From Edaphobacter acidisoli (GTDB lineage Bacteria > Acidobacteriota > Terriglobia > Terriglobales > Acidobacteriaceae), in NCBI RefSeq assembly GCF_014642855.1, contig NZ_BMJB01000001.1:930001-994000 (forward strand): a stretch of DNA of 64,000 bases, given 5' to 3'. Shown here piece after piece: positions 27,304-36,508 of the stretch (within the stretch, counting starts at the first letter, position 1; each line of letters opens with the position of its first letter). The translations under genes and the position numbers were made by a program. Under the pieces are notes generated by a model that had not been told where the DNA came from, did no database searches, and was given only the letters and a program-made list of their open reading frames with translations.

Positions 27304-29106
27304 TTAGGCAAAAACTAGGTTAAGGAGGACGAGCATTGCCAGTACGGCAATGGCCAACGTCGAAGGCTTCTGATACCAGCTTAAGTGTGTTTCAACGGGT
27401 TTAGGAGTTAGCGAATAGACAAGACCGACGAGCTCCGGTTCAGGCCTTGGTCGCGTCGCCAGGCTCACCAGAATGGTGACGACAAAGTTCACCCCGAACG
27501 CGAAGATTGCGGTCCAGAAGTTTTGCGCCATATCGCTGGGATAGCGATGAATGATATGAATCCAGCCGCCGTGGATGCCTGCTGTCGCGGCTGCTGGCAA
27601 TGTGAGACCGTGATGTACCAATGCCGCGAGTGTGCCTGCGATTAGTCCAGTGAAAGCGCCGTGGCCAGTGGTGCGCTTCCAGAACATTCCGAGCAGAAAA
27701 GTAGCAAACAGCGGCGCATTGACGATCGAGAAGATCAACTGCAACGCGTCCATGATGTTGTTGAAGTTTGTAACCGCGTAGGCTGCCCCGACGGACAGCA
27801 GAATACCTCCAATGGTCGACATTCGGCCCATCCAAAGGTAGTGCTCATCCGTGGCTTTCTTGTTGATGTATGCCTGATAGATGTCATACGTCCAGACAGT
27901 ATTGAATGCTGTGACGTTGCCTGCCATACCCGACATAAAGCTAGCCAACAGCGCGGTCAGTCCAAGGCCCAGAATACCCGTCGGGAAGAAGTTCAACAGC
28001 ATCATCGGAATGGCGAGATCGTAGTTGTAGACCGGAATGCCATTCGAGTCCACCACTGGCTTGCCGCTGATAGGGTCAATTTTTTGCGGGATGATGCCGT
28101 GAGGATGCTGCTCATCGAGAGGAAGGACGCGGCCATTTGGCGCAGTCGTCGCATACACCGCAGAATGCGTCACGCCCATGTGCGAGGTTACGCTCACGGC
28201 GATCAGACCAGGCAGAATCACGAGAAACGGAAAGAACATCTTCGGAATGGAAGCAATCAGCGGCACTCGACGCGCCGAAACTTCGGAGTCCGCGGCCATG
28301 GCTCGTTGAATAACGAGGAAGTCCGTACACCAGTAGCCAAAACTCAGGACGAAGCCAAGCCCCATCGCCAAACCGACCCATTCGACGCCGAGTGTATTGG
28401 TCGAAGCGTGCGCCATACCACGCCAAGAGTGCGTCATTGTCGCCGGAAGAGTGCGTTTTATTCCCTGCCATCCTCCGACGTTCTTGAGACCAATCCAAAC
28501 CAGCGGCGCAAAACCAGCAACGATCAGGAAGAACTGCAGCACTTCGTTATAGATGGCGCTTGTGAGGCCGCCCAGAAAGATATATCCAAGCACGATGACG
28601 GCAGACAGAATAATCGAGACATGGAAGATGTATTGGTCAGGAATAATGCCGTGAAAGAGCCCAAGTGTCTGAATCAAAAGCGCCATCGCGTACATCGAGA
28701 TGCCCGAGCTGATCACAGTCATGATAGCGAACGAGAAGGCATTGACAGCACGCGTCTTTTCGTCGAAGCGGAGGCGCAGAAACTCAGGCACAGAGCGGGC
28801 CTTCGAACCGTAGTAGAACGGCATCATGAAGATGCCGACGAAAACCATCGCGGGGATCGCTCCAATCCAATAAAACTGGCTGGTGACGATACCGTATTTG
28901 GCGCCCGAAGCACCCATCCCGATGACCTCTTGTGCTCCGAGATTGGCCGAGATGAAGGCCAGCCCGCAGACCCATGCCGGAATGGACCGCCCTGCAAGGA
29001 AGAAGTCATTGGAGGTGCGCATGTAGCGCTTCAGGGCAAAGCCGATGCCCAGAACGAAGACGAAGTAGACCAGCATGATTAGCCAGTCAATGATGGTCAG
29101 ATTCAC
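27304..29106 (-). CDS. sodium:solute symporter (SSS/SGLT family)
   Basis: A 600-residue transporter with about 14 hydrophobic segments. The N-terminus contains RTSNDFFLAGRSIPAWVCGL and FISANLGAQEVIGMGASGA, typical of SSS carriers for sugars or similar solutes, followed by YVAVILGYIFLGGLTSAIYN-type helix 5 with the family motif around LGGLTSAIYNEVLQFFLI. The segment SFGYWCTDFLVIQRAMAA matches the second symporter at 63060. Substrate is not predictable; galactose, glucose or myo-inositol members share these motifs. Followed on the same strand by the 84-residue membrane protein. Confidence 0.92.
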   Translation of the reverse strand: MNLTIIDWLIMLVYFVFVLGIGFALKRYMRTSNDFFLAGRSIPAWVCGLAFISANLGAQEVIGMGASGAKYGIVTSQFYWIGAIPAMVFVGIFMMPFYYGSKARSVPEFLRLRFDEKTRAVNAFSFAIMTVISSGISMYAMALLIQTLGLFHGIIPDQYIFHVSIILSAVIVLGYIFLGGLTSAIYNEVLQFFLIVAGFAPLVWIGLKNVGGWQGIKRTLPATMTHSWRGMAHASTNTLGVEWVGLAMGLGFVLSFGYWCTDFLVIQRAMAADSEVSARRVPLIASIPKMFFPFLVILPGLIAVSVTSHMGVTHSAVYATTAPNGRVLPLDEQHPHGIIPQKIDPISGKPVVDSNGIPVYNYDLAIPMMLLNFFPTGILGLGLTALLASFMSGMAGNVTAFNTVWTYDIYQAYINKKATDEHYLWMGRMSTIGGILLSVGAAYAVTNFNNIMDALQLIFSIVNAPLFATFLLGMFWKRTTGHGAFTGLIAGTLAALVHHGLTLPAAATAGIHGGWIHIIHRYPSDMAQNFWTAIFAFGVNFVVTILVSLATRPRPEPELVGLVYSLTPKPVETHLSWYQKPSTLAIAVLAMLVLLNLVFA

Positions 29107-29422
29107 GGTAGCCTTTTATTTCCAGTGGGCTGGAGTGGAATGCTTCTTGAGAGACTGTAAACGGTTGCGCCCATGCAAGTCCAGAAGGGAGCATGTTTCT
29201 TCATTTTCAAGGCACAGCCTACCAGGATAATTCTCATTGAATTTAATTTGGATAACATGAAAAAGTTGCGCAGCGTAAGTCACTACTTTGCCCAACTTTG
29301 CATCACAGTCAGAAATACGCTCGATAAACACATGCTTTAGCGAGCATACGAGATGGTTATAAGAGTGCAAATCAGACTTTGGACCACCTGTTTTACTTTC
29401 TCTCCCTTGGGGCGGCACTAAG
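29107..29422. other. 316-bp intergenic region between divergent genes
   Basis: Separates the minus-strand symporter from the plus-strand receiver gene and must contain both promoters. It is lower in GC than the flanking genes. An open frame on the minus strand (29116-29418) has no ribosome site and no recognisable features; it is treated as chance. No hairpin with a T-run was found. Confidence 0.5.
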
Positions 29423-29797
29423 ATGAAAGCTATTTTGTTGATTGACGATAATGCTATTCAGGCAGCGACCAGACAGACAATCCTGAAGCGGGCCGGGTAC
29501 TTCGTTATTGCCGCGCTCAATCCCGAACGAGCCCTTGAGCATATCCGAAACGGCGACACCACGTCCGCTGTCAGCCTCGTCATTACCGACCACTTTATGC
29601 CCGGAATGAATGGTGCAGACTTCGTGAAAGCCTTGCGCAAGACGCATCCTATGCTTCCTGTGCTAGTCATCAGTGGCCTGGACGAGGCCGAGTCGGAGTA
29701 TGCAGGACTTGAGGTTACATTTCGACTCAAACCACTGCTGCCTGACCATCTACTAGCCAGCGTACATAGCCTGATGCAGGCCGGGATAGCAAAATAG
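29423..29797 (+). CDS. single-domain response regulator
   Basis: A 124-residue receiver domain without an output domain. The acidic pocket (Asp8, Asp9), phosphoacceptor Asp56 in VITDHFMPGMNG, Ser84 and Lys103 (RLKPL) are all in place, so it should accept phosphoryl groups. No histidine kinase is adjacent. It probably acts by protein-protein contact, like CheY-type proteins; the pathway is unknown. A second block of ccm genes begins 60 bases downstream. Confidence 0.9.
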   Translation: MKAILLIDDNAIQAATRQTILKRAGYFVIAALNPERALEHIRNGDTTSAVSLVITDHFMPGMNGADFVKALRKTHPMLPVLVISGLDEAESEYAGLEVTFRLKPLLPDHLLASVHSLMQAGIAK

Positions 29798-29856
29798 CCG
29801 TTCGGTAAACGGATAGCCGATTGCTAGTTTTATCTCTCGCTTGAGAGAATTGGTGC

Positions 29857-31929
29857 ATGCAATCCCATCCGATGCCGGAGTTTGGCTGGTTTTCGCTGCT
29901 CCTTGCCTTGGGACTGAGTGTCTATACCTTCGTCTTCGGGGCGCTCTCACTATGGCGGACACGACGCCGACCAGGCATCGTCATCGATGACGGCTCAAGC
30001 CGATTGGGTGAAACAGCGCGACGCGCCGGCGTCGCGAGCTTTATAGCGCTCAGTTGTGCTGCATTTGCGCTGGTGTGGGCTGCGTTCACCAACGACTACT
30101 CCGTCGCCTACATCCTGCACCATACCAATCGCGCACTGAATCCGGCGTACAAATTTGCTGCGTTGTGGTCTGGACAGGAAGGTTCGCTGCTGCTCTGGGC
30201 GTGGCTGCTTTCAATGTATGGTTTTGTGCTGCGTATGCGGCATAAGGTAGATGTCCGGCTTTCAGCTTTTGCGTCAACGATCCTCGCCGGAATCCAGATC
30301 TTCTTCTTGCTTCTTCTGAACTTTGCAGCGCCTCCATTTTCTATACAGCCCGGACCGGTCGCAGCTGATGGTTTTGGCTTGAATCCGCTGCTCCAATATC
30401 CCGAGATGGTAATGCATCCGCCGTTACTCTATCTCGGCTATGTAGGCTTCTCGGTCCCCTTCGCGTTTGCGTTGGGCGCGCTGATGATGCGCTATCCGGG
30501 CGAAAAATGGATACACATCACTCGCCGTTGGACCATGGTGACATGGCTCTTCCTGACCTGCGGCATCTTTATGGGTGCGCATTGGGCCTACAGCGTATTG
30601 GGTTGGGGCGGCTACTGGGGATGGGACCCTGTTGAGAATGCCTCACTGATGCCATGGCTCACCGGCACAGCATTTCTGCACTCGGTGATGATGCAGGAAA
30701 AGCGCGGCATGATGAAGAACTGGAACGTCTGGCTTATCTTCTCGACGTTCATGCTGACGATCTTGGGAACGCTACTGACTCGCTCCGGCATCGTCAGTTC
30801 GGTCCACGCCTTCGCGCAGTCCTCCATCGGCGACTGGTTCTACGGCTTCATCATCATTGTCTTCGCTGTTTGCCTGTTCACCTTCTTCAAGCAGCGCGAT
30901 CATCTGAAGTCTGAGAACCGGCTAGAGTCGCTGGTTTCGCGCGAGTCGAGCTTCCTGTTTAACAACCTGATTCTGCTCGTCGCCTGCTTCACGGTGTTGT
31001 GGGGCACGCTGTTCCCCATCCTGTCCGAGTATGTGCAAGGGTCGAAGGTCACGATGGGCGCGCCGTTCTACAATCGCGTCAACCTTCCGATCGGGCTGTT
31101 TCTACTCTTTCTCACCGGAATCGGTCCGCTGCTCGCGTGGCGTTCAACCTCGCTGCGCTCCATGCGACGTAATTTTGTCTTGCCGCTCATCGCGATGGGT
31201 GTCGCGCTTGTGACAATGCTTGCCGTGGGGCTGCATCCGTGGAACGCAGGCGACGACATGCGCGCGGCATGGTTCTCGCTGATTACCTTCACGCTCGCCG
31301 CAGGCGTCATCACGGCAATCGCCTCCGAATTTCTGCGCGGCGCCGCCGTCGTTCATAAACAGACGGGCAAGAACCTGCTGACGTCTGCCATCCTGCTCGT
31401 TCGGCGCAACACTCGCCGCTACGGTGGTTATGTTGTTCACTTCGGCATCGTTGTCCTCTTCATCGGAATCGCTGGCGGAGCATTCAATCAATCGCACGAA
31501 CAAGAAATGGGCTACCGCGACCAGATGTCGATTGGGCCATTTCGACTCGTCTGCCAGAGCTTCACCCAGGACAGCAACCCAAACTACGACACAGAGTACG
31601 CTTTACTCGATGTCTACAAAAACAACAAGAAGATCACTCAGCTAGCACCTGAACGCCGCTTCTACAAGGCCAGCGAGACATCCTCAACCATAGTCGCGCT
31701 TCATTCCACGCTCGAAAGTGACCTGTACGTTATCTACGAAGGCCGCAATCCGGACACGGACCGCCCGATTATCAAAGTGTTCATCAATCCGCTGATGAAC
31801 TGGATATGGATCGGCGTGGCCATCGTCGTCTTCGGCACACTGCTGGCACTGGTTCCCAGCCTAACCCCAGGCACTGCCCGCGCACGCGCCGAGGCAGAGT
31901 CACTCGTGGCCGAGGTACATCATGTTTAA
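29857..31929 (+). CDS. ccmF: cytochrome c haem lyase subunit CcmF
   Basis: A 690-residue inner-membrane protein with about 15 helices. The WWD-type haem motif is present (WGGYWGWDPVENASLMPWL, near residues 248-266), with conserved His-containing loops (YILHHTN near residue 87, VMHPPLLYLGYVGFSVPFAF). CcmF moves haem from CcmE to apocytochrome c together with CcmH. It starts the second ccm block; the following gene overlaps its end by eight bases. Confidence 0.96.
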   Translation: MQSHPMPEFGWFSLLLALGLSVYTFVFGALSLWRTRRRPGIVIDDGSSRLGETARRAGVASFIALSCAAFALVWAAFTNDYSVAYILHHTNRALNPAYKFAALWSGQEGSLLLWAWLLSMYGFVLRMRHKVDVRLSAFASTILAGIQIFFLLLLNFAAPPFSIQPGPVAADGFGLNPLLQYPEMVMHPPLLYLGYVGFSVPFAFALGALMMRYPGEKWIHITRRWTMVTWLFLTCGIFMGAHWAYSVLGWGGYWGWDPVENASLMPWLTGTAFLHSVMMQEKRGMMKNWNVWLIFSTFMLTILGTLLTRSGIVSSVHAFAQSSIGDWFYGFIIIVFAVCLFTFFKQRDHLKSENRLESLVSRESSFLFNNLILLVACFTVLWGTLFPILSEYVQGSKVTMGAPFYNRVNLPIGLFLLFLTGIGPLLAWRSTSLRSMRRNFVLPLIAMGVALVTMLAVGLHPWNAGDDMRAAWFSLITFTLAAGVITAIASEFLRGAAVVHKQTGKNLLTSAILLVRRNTRRYGGYVVHFGIVVLFIGIAGGAFNQSHEQEMGYRDQMSIGPFRLVCQSFTQDSNPNYDTEYALLDVYKNNKKITQLAPERRFYKASETSSTIVALHSTLESDLYVIYEGRNPDTDRPIIKVFINPLMNWIWIGVAIVVFGTLLALVPSLTPGTARARAEAESLVAEVHHV

Positions 31930-32386
31930 GCGCGCCATCTGCGCCACGATGGTCTGCCTGTTGGCGGTCGTCATGCTAGGCGCAAGCCCTGGCTCACGCT
32001 TTCAGAAGCTCGGCCACGAAATGATGTGCGCCTGTGGTTGCGGGCAGATATTGCTCGAATGCAACCACGTCGGCTGTCCCGACTCAGACCGCATGATCGG
32101 CGAGTTGAGGCAGCAGTTGTCCTCGGGTGGATCGGATGAGGCCGTAATGAACTGGTTCGTGGCCAAATATGGCCCGCCAATCCTCGCAGCACCGATGCGG
32201 GGCGGCTTTGACAACGTGGCATGGATTACACCTTTCGCAGTATTCCTGCTAGCAACACTCGGCACCGGAGTTCTCGTTTGGGCATGGAGATCGCGCACTG
32301 CCGCTCGTTTACCTGCCAGCGGCCCTGCTGAAATCGCCGGCGGCGACGCTATGCGCGAGCGAATTCGCCGTGAGACGGAGTATTGA
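31922..32386 (+). CDS. ccmH: CcmH-like thiol oxidoreductase with atypical cysteine cluster
   Basis: A 154-residue protein with an N-terminal hydrophobic segment, then a periplasmic three-helix-type domain and a second membrane helix (ITPFAVFLLATLGTGVLVWA). In place of the usual LRCxxC it has MMCACGCGQILLECNHVGC: cysteines at 36, 38, 40, 47 and 52. Following IGELRQQL and AVMNWFVAKYGPPIL match the CcmH/NrfF fold, which presents apocytochrome thiols to CcmF. The ATG overlaps the ccmF stop by eight bases. The extra cysteines suggest a changed redox or metal-binding role, but this is inference. Confidence 0.85.
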   Translation: MFKRAICATMVCLLAVVMLGASPGSRFQKLGHEMMCACGCGQILLECNHVGCPDSDRMIGELRQQLSSGGSDEAVMNWFVAKYGPPILAAPMRGGFDNVAWITPFAVFLLATLGTGVLVWAWRSRTAARLPASGPAEIAGGDAMRERIRRETEY

Positions 32387-32388
32387 CG

Positions 32389-32682
32389 ATGGGCATGTTT
32401 GCTGGAGCAGTACTGACCCTTGTGGTGTTTATCTACATGTTCTGGCCGGAGCGCAATCCGTTCGTCCAGGCCGACAAGACGCGCGCTGACTATCTGCGCG
32501 AGCGCAAGGACGCCATCTACGAAAACCTCCGCGACCTGAACTTCGAGTATCTCGCCGGCAAGTTCACGCAGCAGGACTACGAAGAGCAGCGTGCAGGACT
32601 CGAAGGCGAGGCCGCACGGGTGCTTGCCGAACTCGATTCGCTCGAAGCACGTGGTTTGTATGGACGCCGCTCCAGAGTATAG
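32389..32682 (+). CDS. short CcmI-like protein
   Basis: 97 residues from the ATG at 32389 (a TTG at 32383 overlapping the ccmH stop would add two). One membrane helix at the N-terminus (GAVLTLVVFIYMFW) and a charged coiled segment, DAIYENLRDLNFEYLAGKFT then QQDYEEQRAGLE, which resembles the first part of CcmI/CycH. Proteobacterial CcmI continues into a TPR domain; here it ends after the helix-coil part. It is the last gene of the second ccm block. Confidence 0.75.
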   Translation: MGMFAGAVLTLVVFIYMFWPERNPFVQADKTRADYLRERKDAIYENLRDLNFEYLAGKFTQQDYEEQRAGLEGEAARVLAELDSLEARGLYGRRSRV

Positions 32683-32737
32683 GCCACTGAAAGACGCGGC
32701 GTAATAGTCCTAGCCTCATTTGACGTAAACTTAATCC

Positions 32738-34033
32738 GTGATCCTTTCCTTTTCAAACCTCCGTCGCACTGCTGGTATTGCTGCGCTCATCGCGGCTCTT
32801 TCGACCTTTGCCTTCGCTGACTCCATTACTGGAACTGTCACGAACAAGACCACGAATAAGCCAGCTGCAGGCGACGATGTGGTGCTGATTCGTCTCTCCC
32901 AAGGTATGCAGGAGACAACGCGCACCAAGACTGACTCACACGGACGCTTCTCGCTCGACGTTCCCGACGCGCAGGGCATTCATCTAGTGCGCGTCACGCA
33001 CGATAAGGCTACGTACTTCCGTCCCGCGCCTCCAGGAACTCAGTCGGTCGAGATTGATGTCTACGATGCTGCCGCTAAGGTTGAGGGTGTCGCCAGCGAA
33101 GCAGATGTGATGCGCATCCAGACCGACGAGAGCGGCAAGTCTTTAAACATCGTCGAAAATTTCTTCGTCAAGAATGACTCAAACCCACCGCGCACACAGT
33201 TCAGCGATAGGTCGTTCGAGTTCTATCTGCCGGATGGCGCAGTCGTCGAAGGTTCCGCCGCGCTCGCGCCAGGAAGCATGCCAGTCAAAGCTTCTCCTAT
33301 TCCGGTTCCCGGCGAACCAAATCATTACGCGTTCATCTTCCCTCTTCGCCCCGGGGAGACGCGTTTCCAGGTCACATACAGAATTCCTTACTCCGGCAGC
33401 TTCAAGTTCTCTCCTCGCGTCATGATGCCAACCGATACGCTCGCCATCATGATGCCAAAGAGCATGTCGTTCTCCGCTGGAGCTTCCGCACCTTATGCCG
33501 CAGTCACCGAGGAGACAACGGCTCAAACCTACGTTGCAAGGAGCGTCGTTCCATCTCAGACTCTTGATTTCACCGTAGGCGGTAGCGGTCAGTTGCCCCG
33601 TGATGACGAACAAGCCGCTTCAGCCGGCAACGCTCAGTCTTCCGGAGACAACTCCGCCGCAGCCGATACGCGGCCCGGCGGCGGCCTTGGCAATCCAATT
33701 GACCCGCAGGGTAAGGATGATCCCTGGGCGAAGTACAAGTGGTGGATCCTCGGCCTGCTTGGACTGACAATGGCAGTTGGCGCGGGTGTCATGCTGAAAA
33801 ACGGACCTCAACCTATTGCTGCAGGGGGAGCAGTCGCAGGCGCGGGGCAGGATACGCTACTGGCCGCAATGAAGGAGGAACTCTTCTCACTCGAAACCGA
33901 CAGGCTGCAGGGACGCTTAAGCGACGCCGAGTATATCGAGCAGAAGAATGCTTTGGAGACGGTCCTCAAGCGCGCTCTTTCCCGAAGCGAACGTCCCGCC
34001 GAAGCGTCTAATACTGCTGAGCCGTACGTGTAG
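32738..34033 (+). CDS. exported carboxypeptidase-regulatory-like domain protein
   Basis: A 431-residue GTG-initiated protein with a signal peptide (LIAALSTFAFADS). The first 100 residues form a carboxypeptidase regulatory-like beta sandwich (ITGTVTNKTTNKPAAGDDVV, DSHGRFSLDVPD). A beta-rich middle is followed by a Gly/Pro linker, a membrane helix (WWILGLLGLTMAVGAGVML) and a short cytosolic helix pair (EELFSLETDRLQGRLSDAEY) that resembles the CcmI-like gene just upstream. It could be a membrane-anchored sensor or adaptor; no known function. Confidence 0.75.
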   Translation: MILSFSNLRRTAGIAALIAALSTFAFADSITGTVTNKTTNKPAAGDDVVLIRLSQGMQETTRTKTDSHGRFSLDVPDAQGIHLVRVTHDKATYFRPAPPGTQSVEIDVYDAAAKVEGVASEADVMRIQTDESGKSLNIVENFFVKNDSNPPRTQFSDRSFEFYLPDGAVVEGSAALAPGSMPVKASPIPVPGEPNHYAFIFPLRPGETRFQVTYRIPYSGSFKFSPRVMMPTDTLAIMMPKSMSFSAGASAPYAAVTEETTAQTYVARSVVPSQTLDFTVGGSGQLPRDDEQAASAGNAQSSGDNSAAADTRPGGGLGNPIDPQGKDDPWAKYKWWILGLLGLTMAVGAGVMLKNGPQPIAAGGAVAGAGQDTLLAAMKEELFSLETDRLQGRLSDAEYIEQKNALETVLKRALSRSERPAEASNTAEPYV

Positions 34034-34050
34034 GCGGCAAGGGGAACGAC

Positions 34051-34905
34051 ATGAACACCTTCAAATCGACGTTGCTGCTTGTGCTGCTGACACTCTTCCT
34101 GATCTTCGTAGGAGGCTTCATCGGCGGGCGAAACGGGATGGTGCTGGCGTTTCTGCTCTCCGTCGTCTTCAACTTCGGCACGTACTTCTACTCCGATAAG
34201 CTCGCGCTCAGGATGTACAACGCGCAGCCGGTCACGCGCGAACAGTTGCCACGCGCCTATGCGGCAGTCGAGCGCCTGACTGCGAAGCAGGGCCTGCCGA
34301 TGCCGAAGATCTACGTGCTGCCCACCGAATCGCCCAACGCGTTTGCCACGGGTCGCAACCCGCAACACGCTTCGGTCGCCGTCACGCATGGCATTCTTGA
34401 ATTGCTCAACGATGAGGAGCTCGAAGGCGTGCTGGCGCACGAGCTTGGCCATGTGCGCAACCGCGACATCCTAACCAGTTCCATCGCCGCCACGCTCGCC
34501 GGCGCAATCACGCTGATTGCGCGCATGGGCTACTGGGCTGCGCTGTTTGGCGGTTATGGCGGAGGCGACAGCCGCGATCGCCGTGGTGGCGGACTTGGGG
34601 CTTTGTTAATGCTTATCCTTGCGCCGATTGCCGCTACGCTGATTCAGCTCGCCGTTTCGCGTGCGCGGGAGTACGAAGCCGATGCGACTGGCGCGCACGT
34701 AACCGGCAATCCTTACGCGTTGGCGAGCGCGCTGCAGAAACTCGACAACTACTCGAAGCGTATTCCCATGCAGGCATCGCCCACGACCGCGCACCTGTTC
34801 ATTGTTGCGCCTCTACTGGGCAGCGGCGGCTTCGCCAATCTTTTTTCCACCCATCCTCCCATCAAAGAGCGCATCCACCGTCTGATTGGAAGGGACTTCG
34901 CCTGA
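34051..34905 (+). CDS. htpX: membrane zinc metalloprotease HtpX
   Basis: 284 residues of the M48 family, which degrades misfolded membrane proteins. Two N-terminal helices precede the cytosolic domain with the zinc site HELGH (130-134) and the third ligand in AREYEADATG. The usual NAFATGRNPQHASVAVT segment and C-terminal LFSTHPPIKERIHRL motif are present. Starts 17 bases after the previous gene and is followed without a gap by the DUF4149-like gene. Confidence 0.95.
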   Translation: MNTFKSTLLLVLLTLFLIFVGGFIGGRNGMVLAFLLSVVFNFGTYFYSDKLALRMYNAQPVTREQLPRAYAAVERLTAKQGLPMPKIYVLPTESPNAFATGRNPQHASVAVTHGILELLNDEELEGVLAHELGHVRNRDILTSSIAATLAGAITLIARMGYWAALFGGYGGGDSRDRRGGGLGALLMLILAPIAATLIQLAVSRAREYEADATGAHVTGNPYALASALQKLDNYSKRIPMQASPTTAHLFIVAPLLGSGGFANLFSTHPPIKERIHRLIGRDFA

Positions 34906-34906
34906 G

Positions 34907-35422
34907 ATGCAGACCTTTCTTCGGGCCGTGCGGCTGCTGATCATGGTCCTGTGGGTTGGTGGACTCTGCTTCTTCGCGTTTGTGGTCGCTCCTGTTGCCT
35001 TTAGCCGCCTTCCCAGTGCGCATGAGGCCGGTCTTGTCGTCGGCGGAACGCTGCGGATACTCCATTGGATCGGCCTGATTGGCGGACTTGTATTCTGCCT
35101 TGCCAATGTGTGGCTGTGGTTCCGTGCCGAAGTTCCTGCGCGGCTCGGCTTTGCTATTCAGTTTGTTCTTGTAGGCATGATGCTGATCGTTACAGCCTAT
35201 TCGCAGTTCAGCATCCTTCCGCAGATGGATCGCGATCAACAGATTGCTGGTGGCATTATCGAGGCGGCTCCGCTCGATAATGCCGGACGCATTGACTTCG
35301 AGCGGCTCCATCCCTGGTCAGAGCGTTTAGAGGGATTCGTCCTGTTATGCGGCATCGGCGTCGTGCTGGTACTGTCGCGTGAGTCGCAGTGGCCCGAGAC
35401 GGGTAAAATCAAAACTATATGA
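34907..35422 (+). CDS. DUF4149-like membrane protein
   Basis: 171 residues from the ATG at 34907; an ATG inside htpX (34886) would add seven residues. Four hydrophobic helices, of which the first (LLIMVLWVGGLCFFAFVVAP) and second (LHWIGLIGGLVFCLANVWLW) carry the pattern of DUF4149, and the last (FVLLCGIGVVLVLS) is C-terminal. Function unknown for the family. Its stop overlaps the ychF start by four bases (ATGA), so translation is probably coupled. Confidence 0.8.
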   Translation: MQTFLRAVRLLIMVLWVGGLCFFAFVVAPVAFSRLPSAHEAGLVVGGTLRILHWIGLIGGLVFCLANVWLWFRAEVPARLGFAIQFVLVGMMLIVTAYSQFSILPQMDRDQQIAGGIIEAAPLDNAGRIDFERLHPWSERLEGFVLLCGIGVVLVLSRESQWPETGKIKTI

Positions 35423-36504
35423 AAACAGGAATCATCGGCCTGCCGCAGGTGGGCAAGACCTCCCTCTTTAAGATTCTGACCAAGGCGAACATCGAAGACC
35501 GCGGGTATTCGAACCCGCGTGAAGCTCACATCGGCATTGCCAAGGTTCCCGATGACCGGCTGGACAAGCTGGCCGTCCAGGCGAAGACGCGCAAGACGGT
35601 TTATGCCAGCGTTGAGTACGCGGACCTCGCGGCGATTGGCGAAGAAGCCCTGAAGGAAACCTCGTTTCTTACCAACCTGCGCAATGTGGACGCAATCATC
35701 CACGTGCTGCGCGCCTTCGAGAACGACACGATCCCGCACGTCGGGCCAATCGACCCGCTGCGCGACATTGGCAACGTCGAGATCGACATGATCGTCTCGG
35801 ACCTCGGACAGATTGAGAAGCGGATCGAGCGTGTTCAGAAGGACATGAAGAAGGCGAAGACTCCTGAGACTGAGAAGGAGCTTGCTCTGCTGCTGCGCTG
35901 CAAGGCACAGACTGAGGCAGAGAAGCCGCTGCGTGAGATGGAGTTGACTGCGGACGAGAAGAAGATGATTCGTGGCTTCATGTTTCTTTCACAGAAGCCC
36001 ATTCTCTACGTGCTGAACATCTCTGAGAGTACGACGCTCGGTGCGGACGTTGAGGATGCGGTGGCGAAGTACGGACTGACCGAGATTGCCTCGCGGCCCA
36101 GCTCGGGTGCGACGGCGATCTGCGGCAAGGTTGAGGCAGAGCTTGCCGAGATGGAGGATGCGGACGCAGCTGAGTTTCTTGAAGGGTACGGGCTGACGGA
36201 GAGCGGTCTGCGGCGGCTGATCAGGAAGAGCTTCGAGTTGCTCGGGCTTGCGACGTTCTTCACGGTCGGCGAGGTGGAATGCCGCGCGTGGACGATTCCG
36301 GCGAACTGCCGGGCGCAGGAGGCGGCTGGGGCGATCCACTCGGATCTGGAGAAACACTTCATTCGGGCGGAGACGATCCACTGGGACACGCTGCTGGCGG
36401 CGGGCTCCGAGGCGGCGGCACGGGCGCAGGGGACGCTGCGGCTGGAGGGCAAGGATTACCTGGTGAAGGATGGCGATGTTCTGAACATCCGCCATAGCGG
36501 GTAG
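35419..36504 (+). CDS. ychF: ATP-binding, ribosome-associated protein YchF
   Basis: 361 residues of the Obg-like ATPase family. The P-loop is GLPQVGKTSLF (residues 7-17), where the canonical GLPNVGKST has Gln and Thr-Ser substitutions. A helical coiled insert (QIEKRIERVQKDMKKAKT) and the YchF C-terminal TGS-like domain (CRAWTIPANCRAQEAAGAIH, LEGKDYLVKDGDVLNIRHSG) are present. YchF binds ribosomes and affects stress responses; the family prefers ATP over GTP. It is followed closely by the ZIP gene. Confidence 0.93.
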   Translation: MKTGIIGLPQVGKTSLFKILTKANIEDRGYSNPREAHIGIAKVPDDRLDKLAVQAKTRKTVYASVEYADLAAIGEEALKETSFLTNLRNVDAIIHVLRAFENDTIPHVGPIDPLRDIGNVEIDMIVSDLGQIEKRIERVQKDMKKAKTPETEKELALLLRCKAQTEAEKPLREMELTADEKKMIRGFMFLSQKPILYVLNISESTTLGADVEDAVAKYGLTEIASRPSSGATAICGKVEAELAEMEDADAAEFLEGYGLTESGLRRLIRKSFELLGLATFFTVGEVECRAWTIPANCRAQEAAGAIHSDLEKHFIRAETIHWDTLLAAGSEAAARAQGTLRLEGKDYLVKDGDVLNIRHSG

Positions 36505-36508
36505 CGGC

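Noticed and set aside
27661..29082. 473-codon plus-strand open frame opposite the symporter
   Set aside because: The minus-strand frame encodes a clear SSS transporter; the plus-strand product is Arg/His/Asp-rich and has no start site.
29116..29418. 100-codon minus-strand open frame
   Set aside because: No recognisable domain, no convincing ribosome site, and it fills the only space for divergent promoters.
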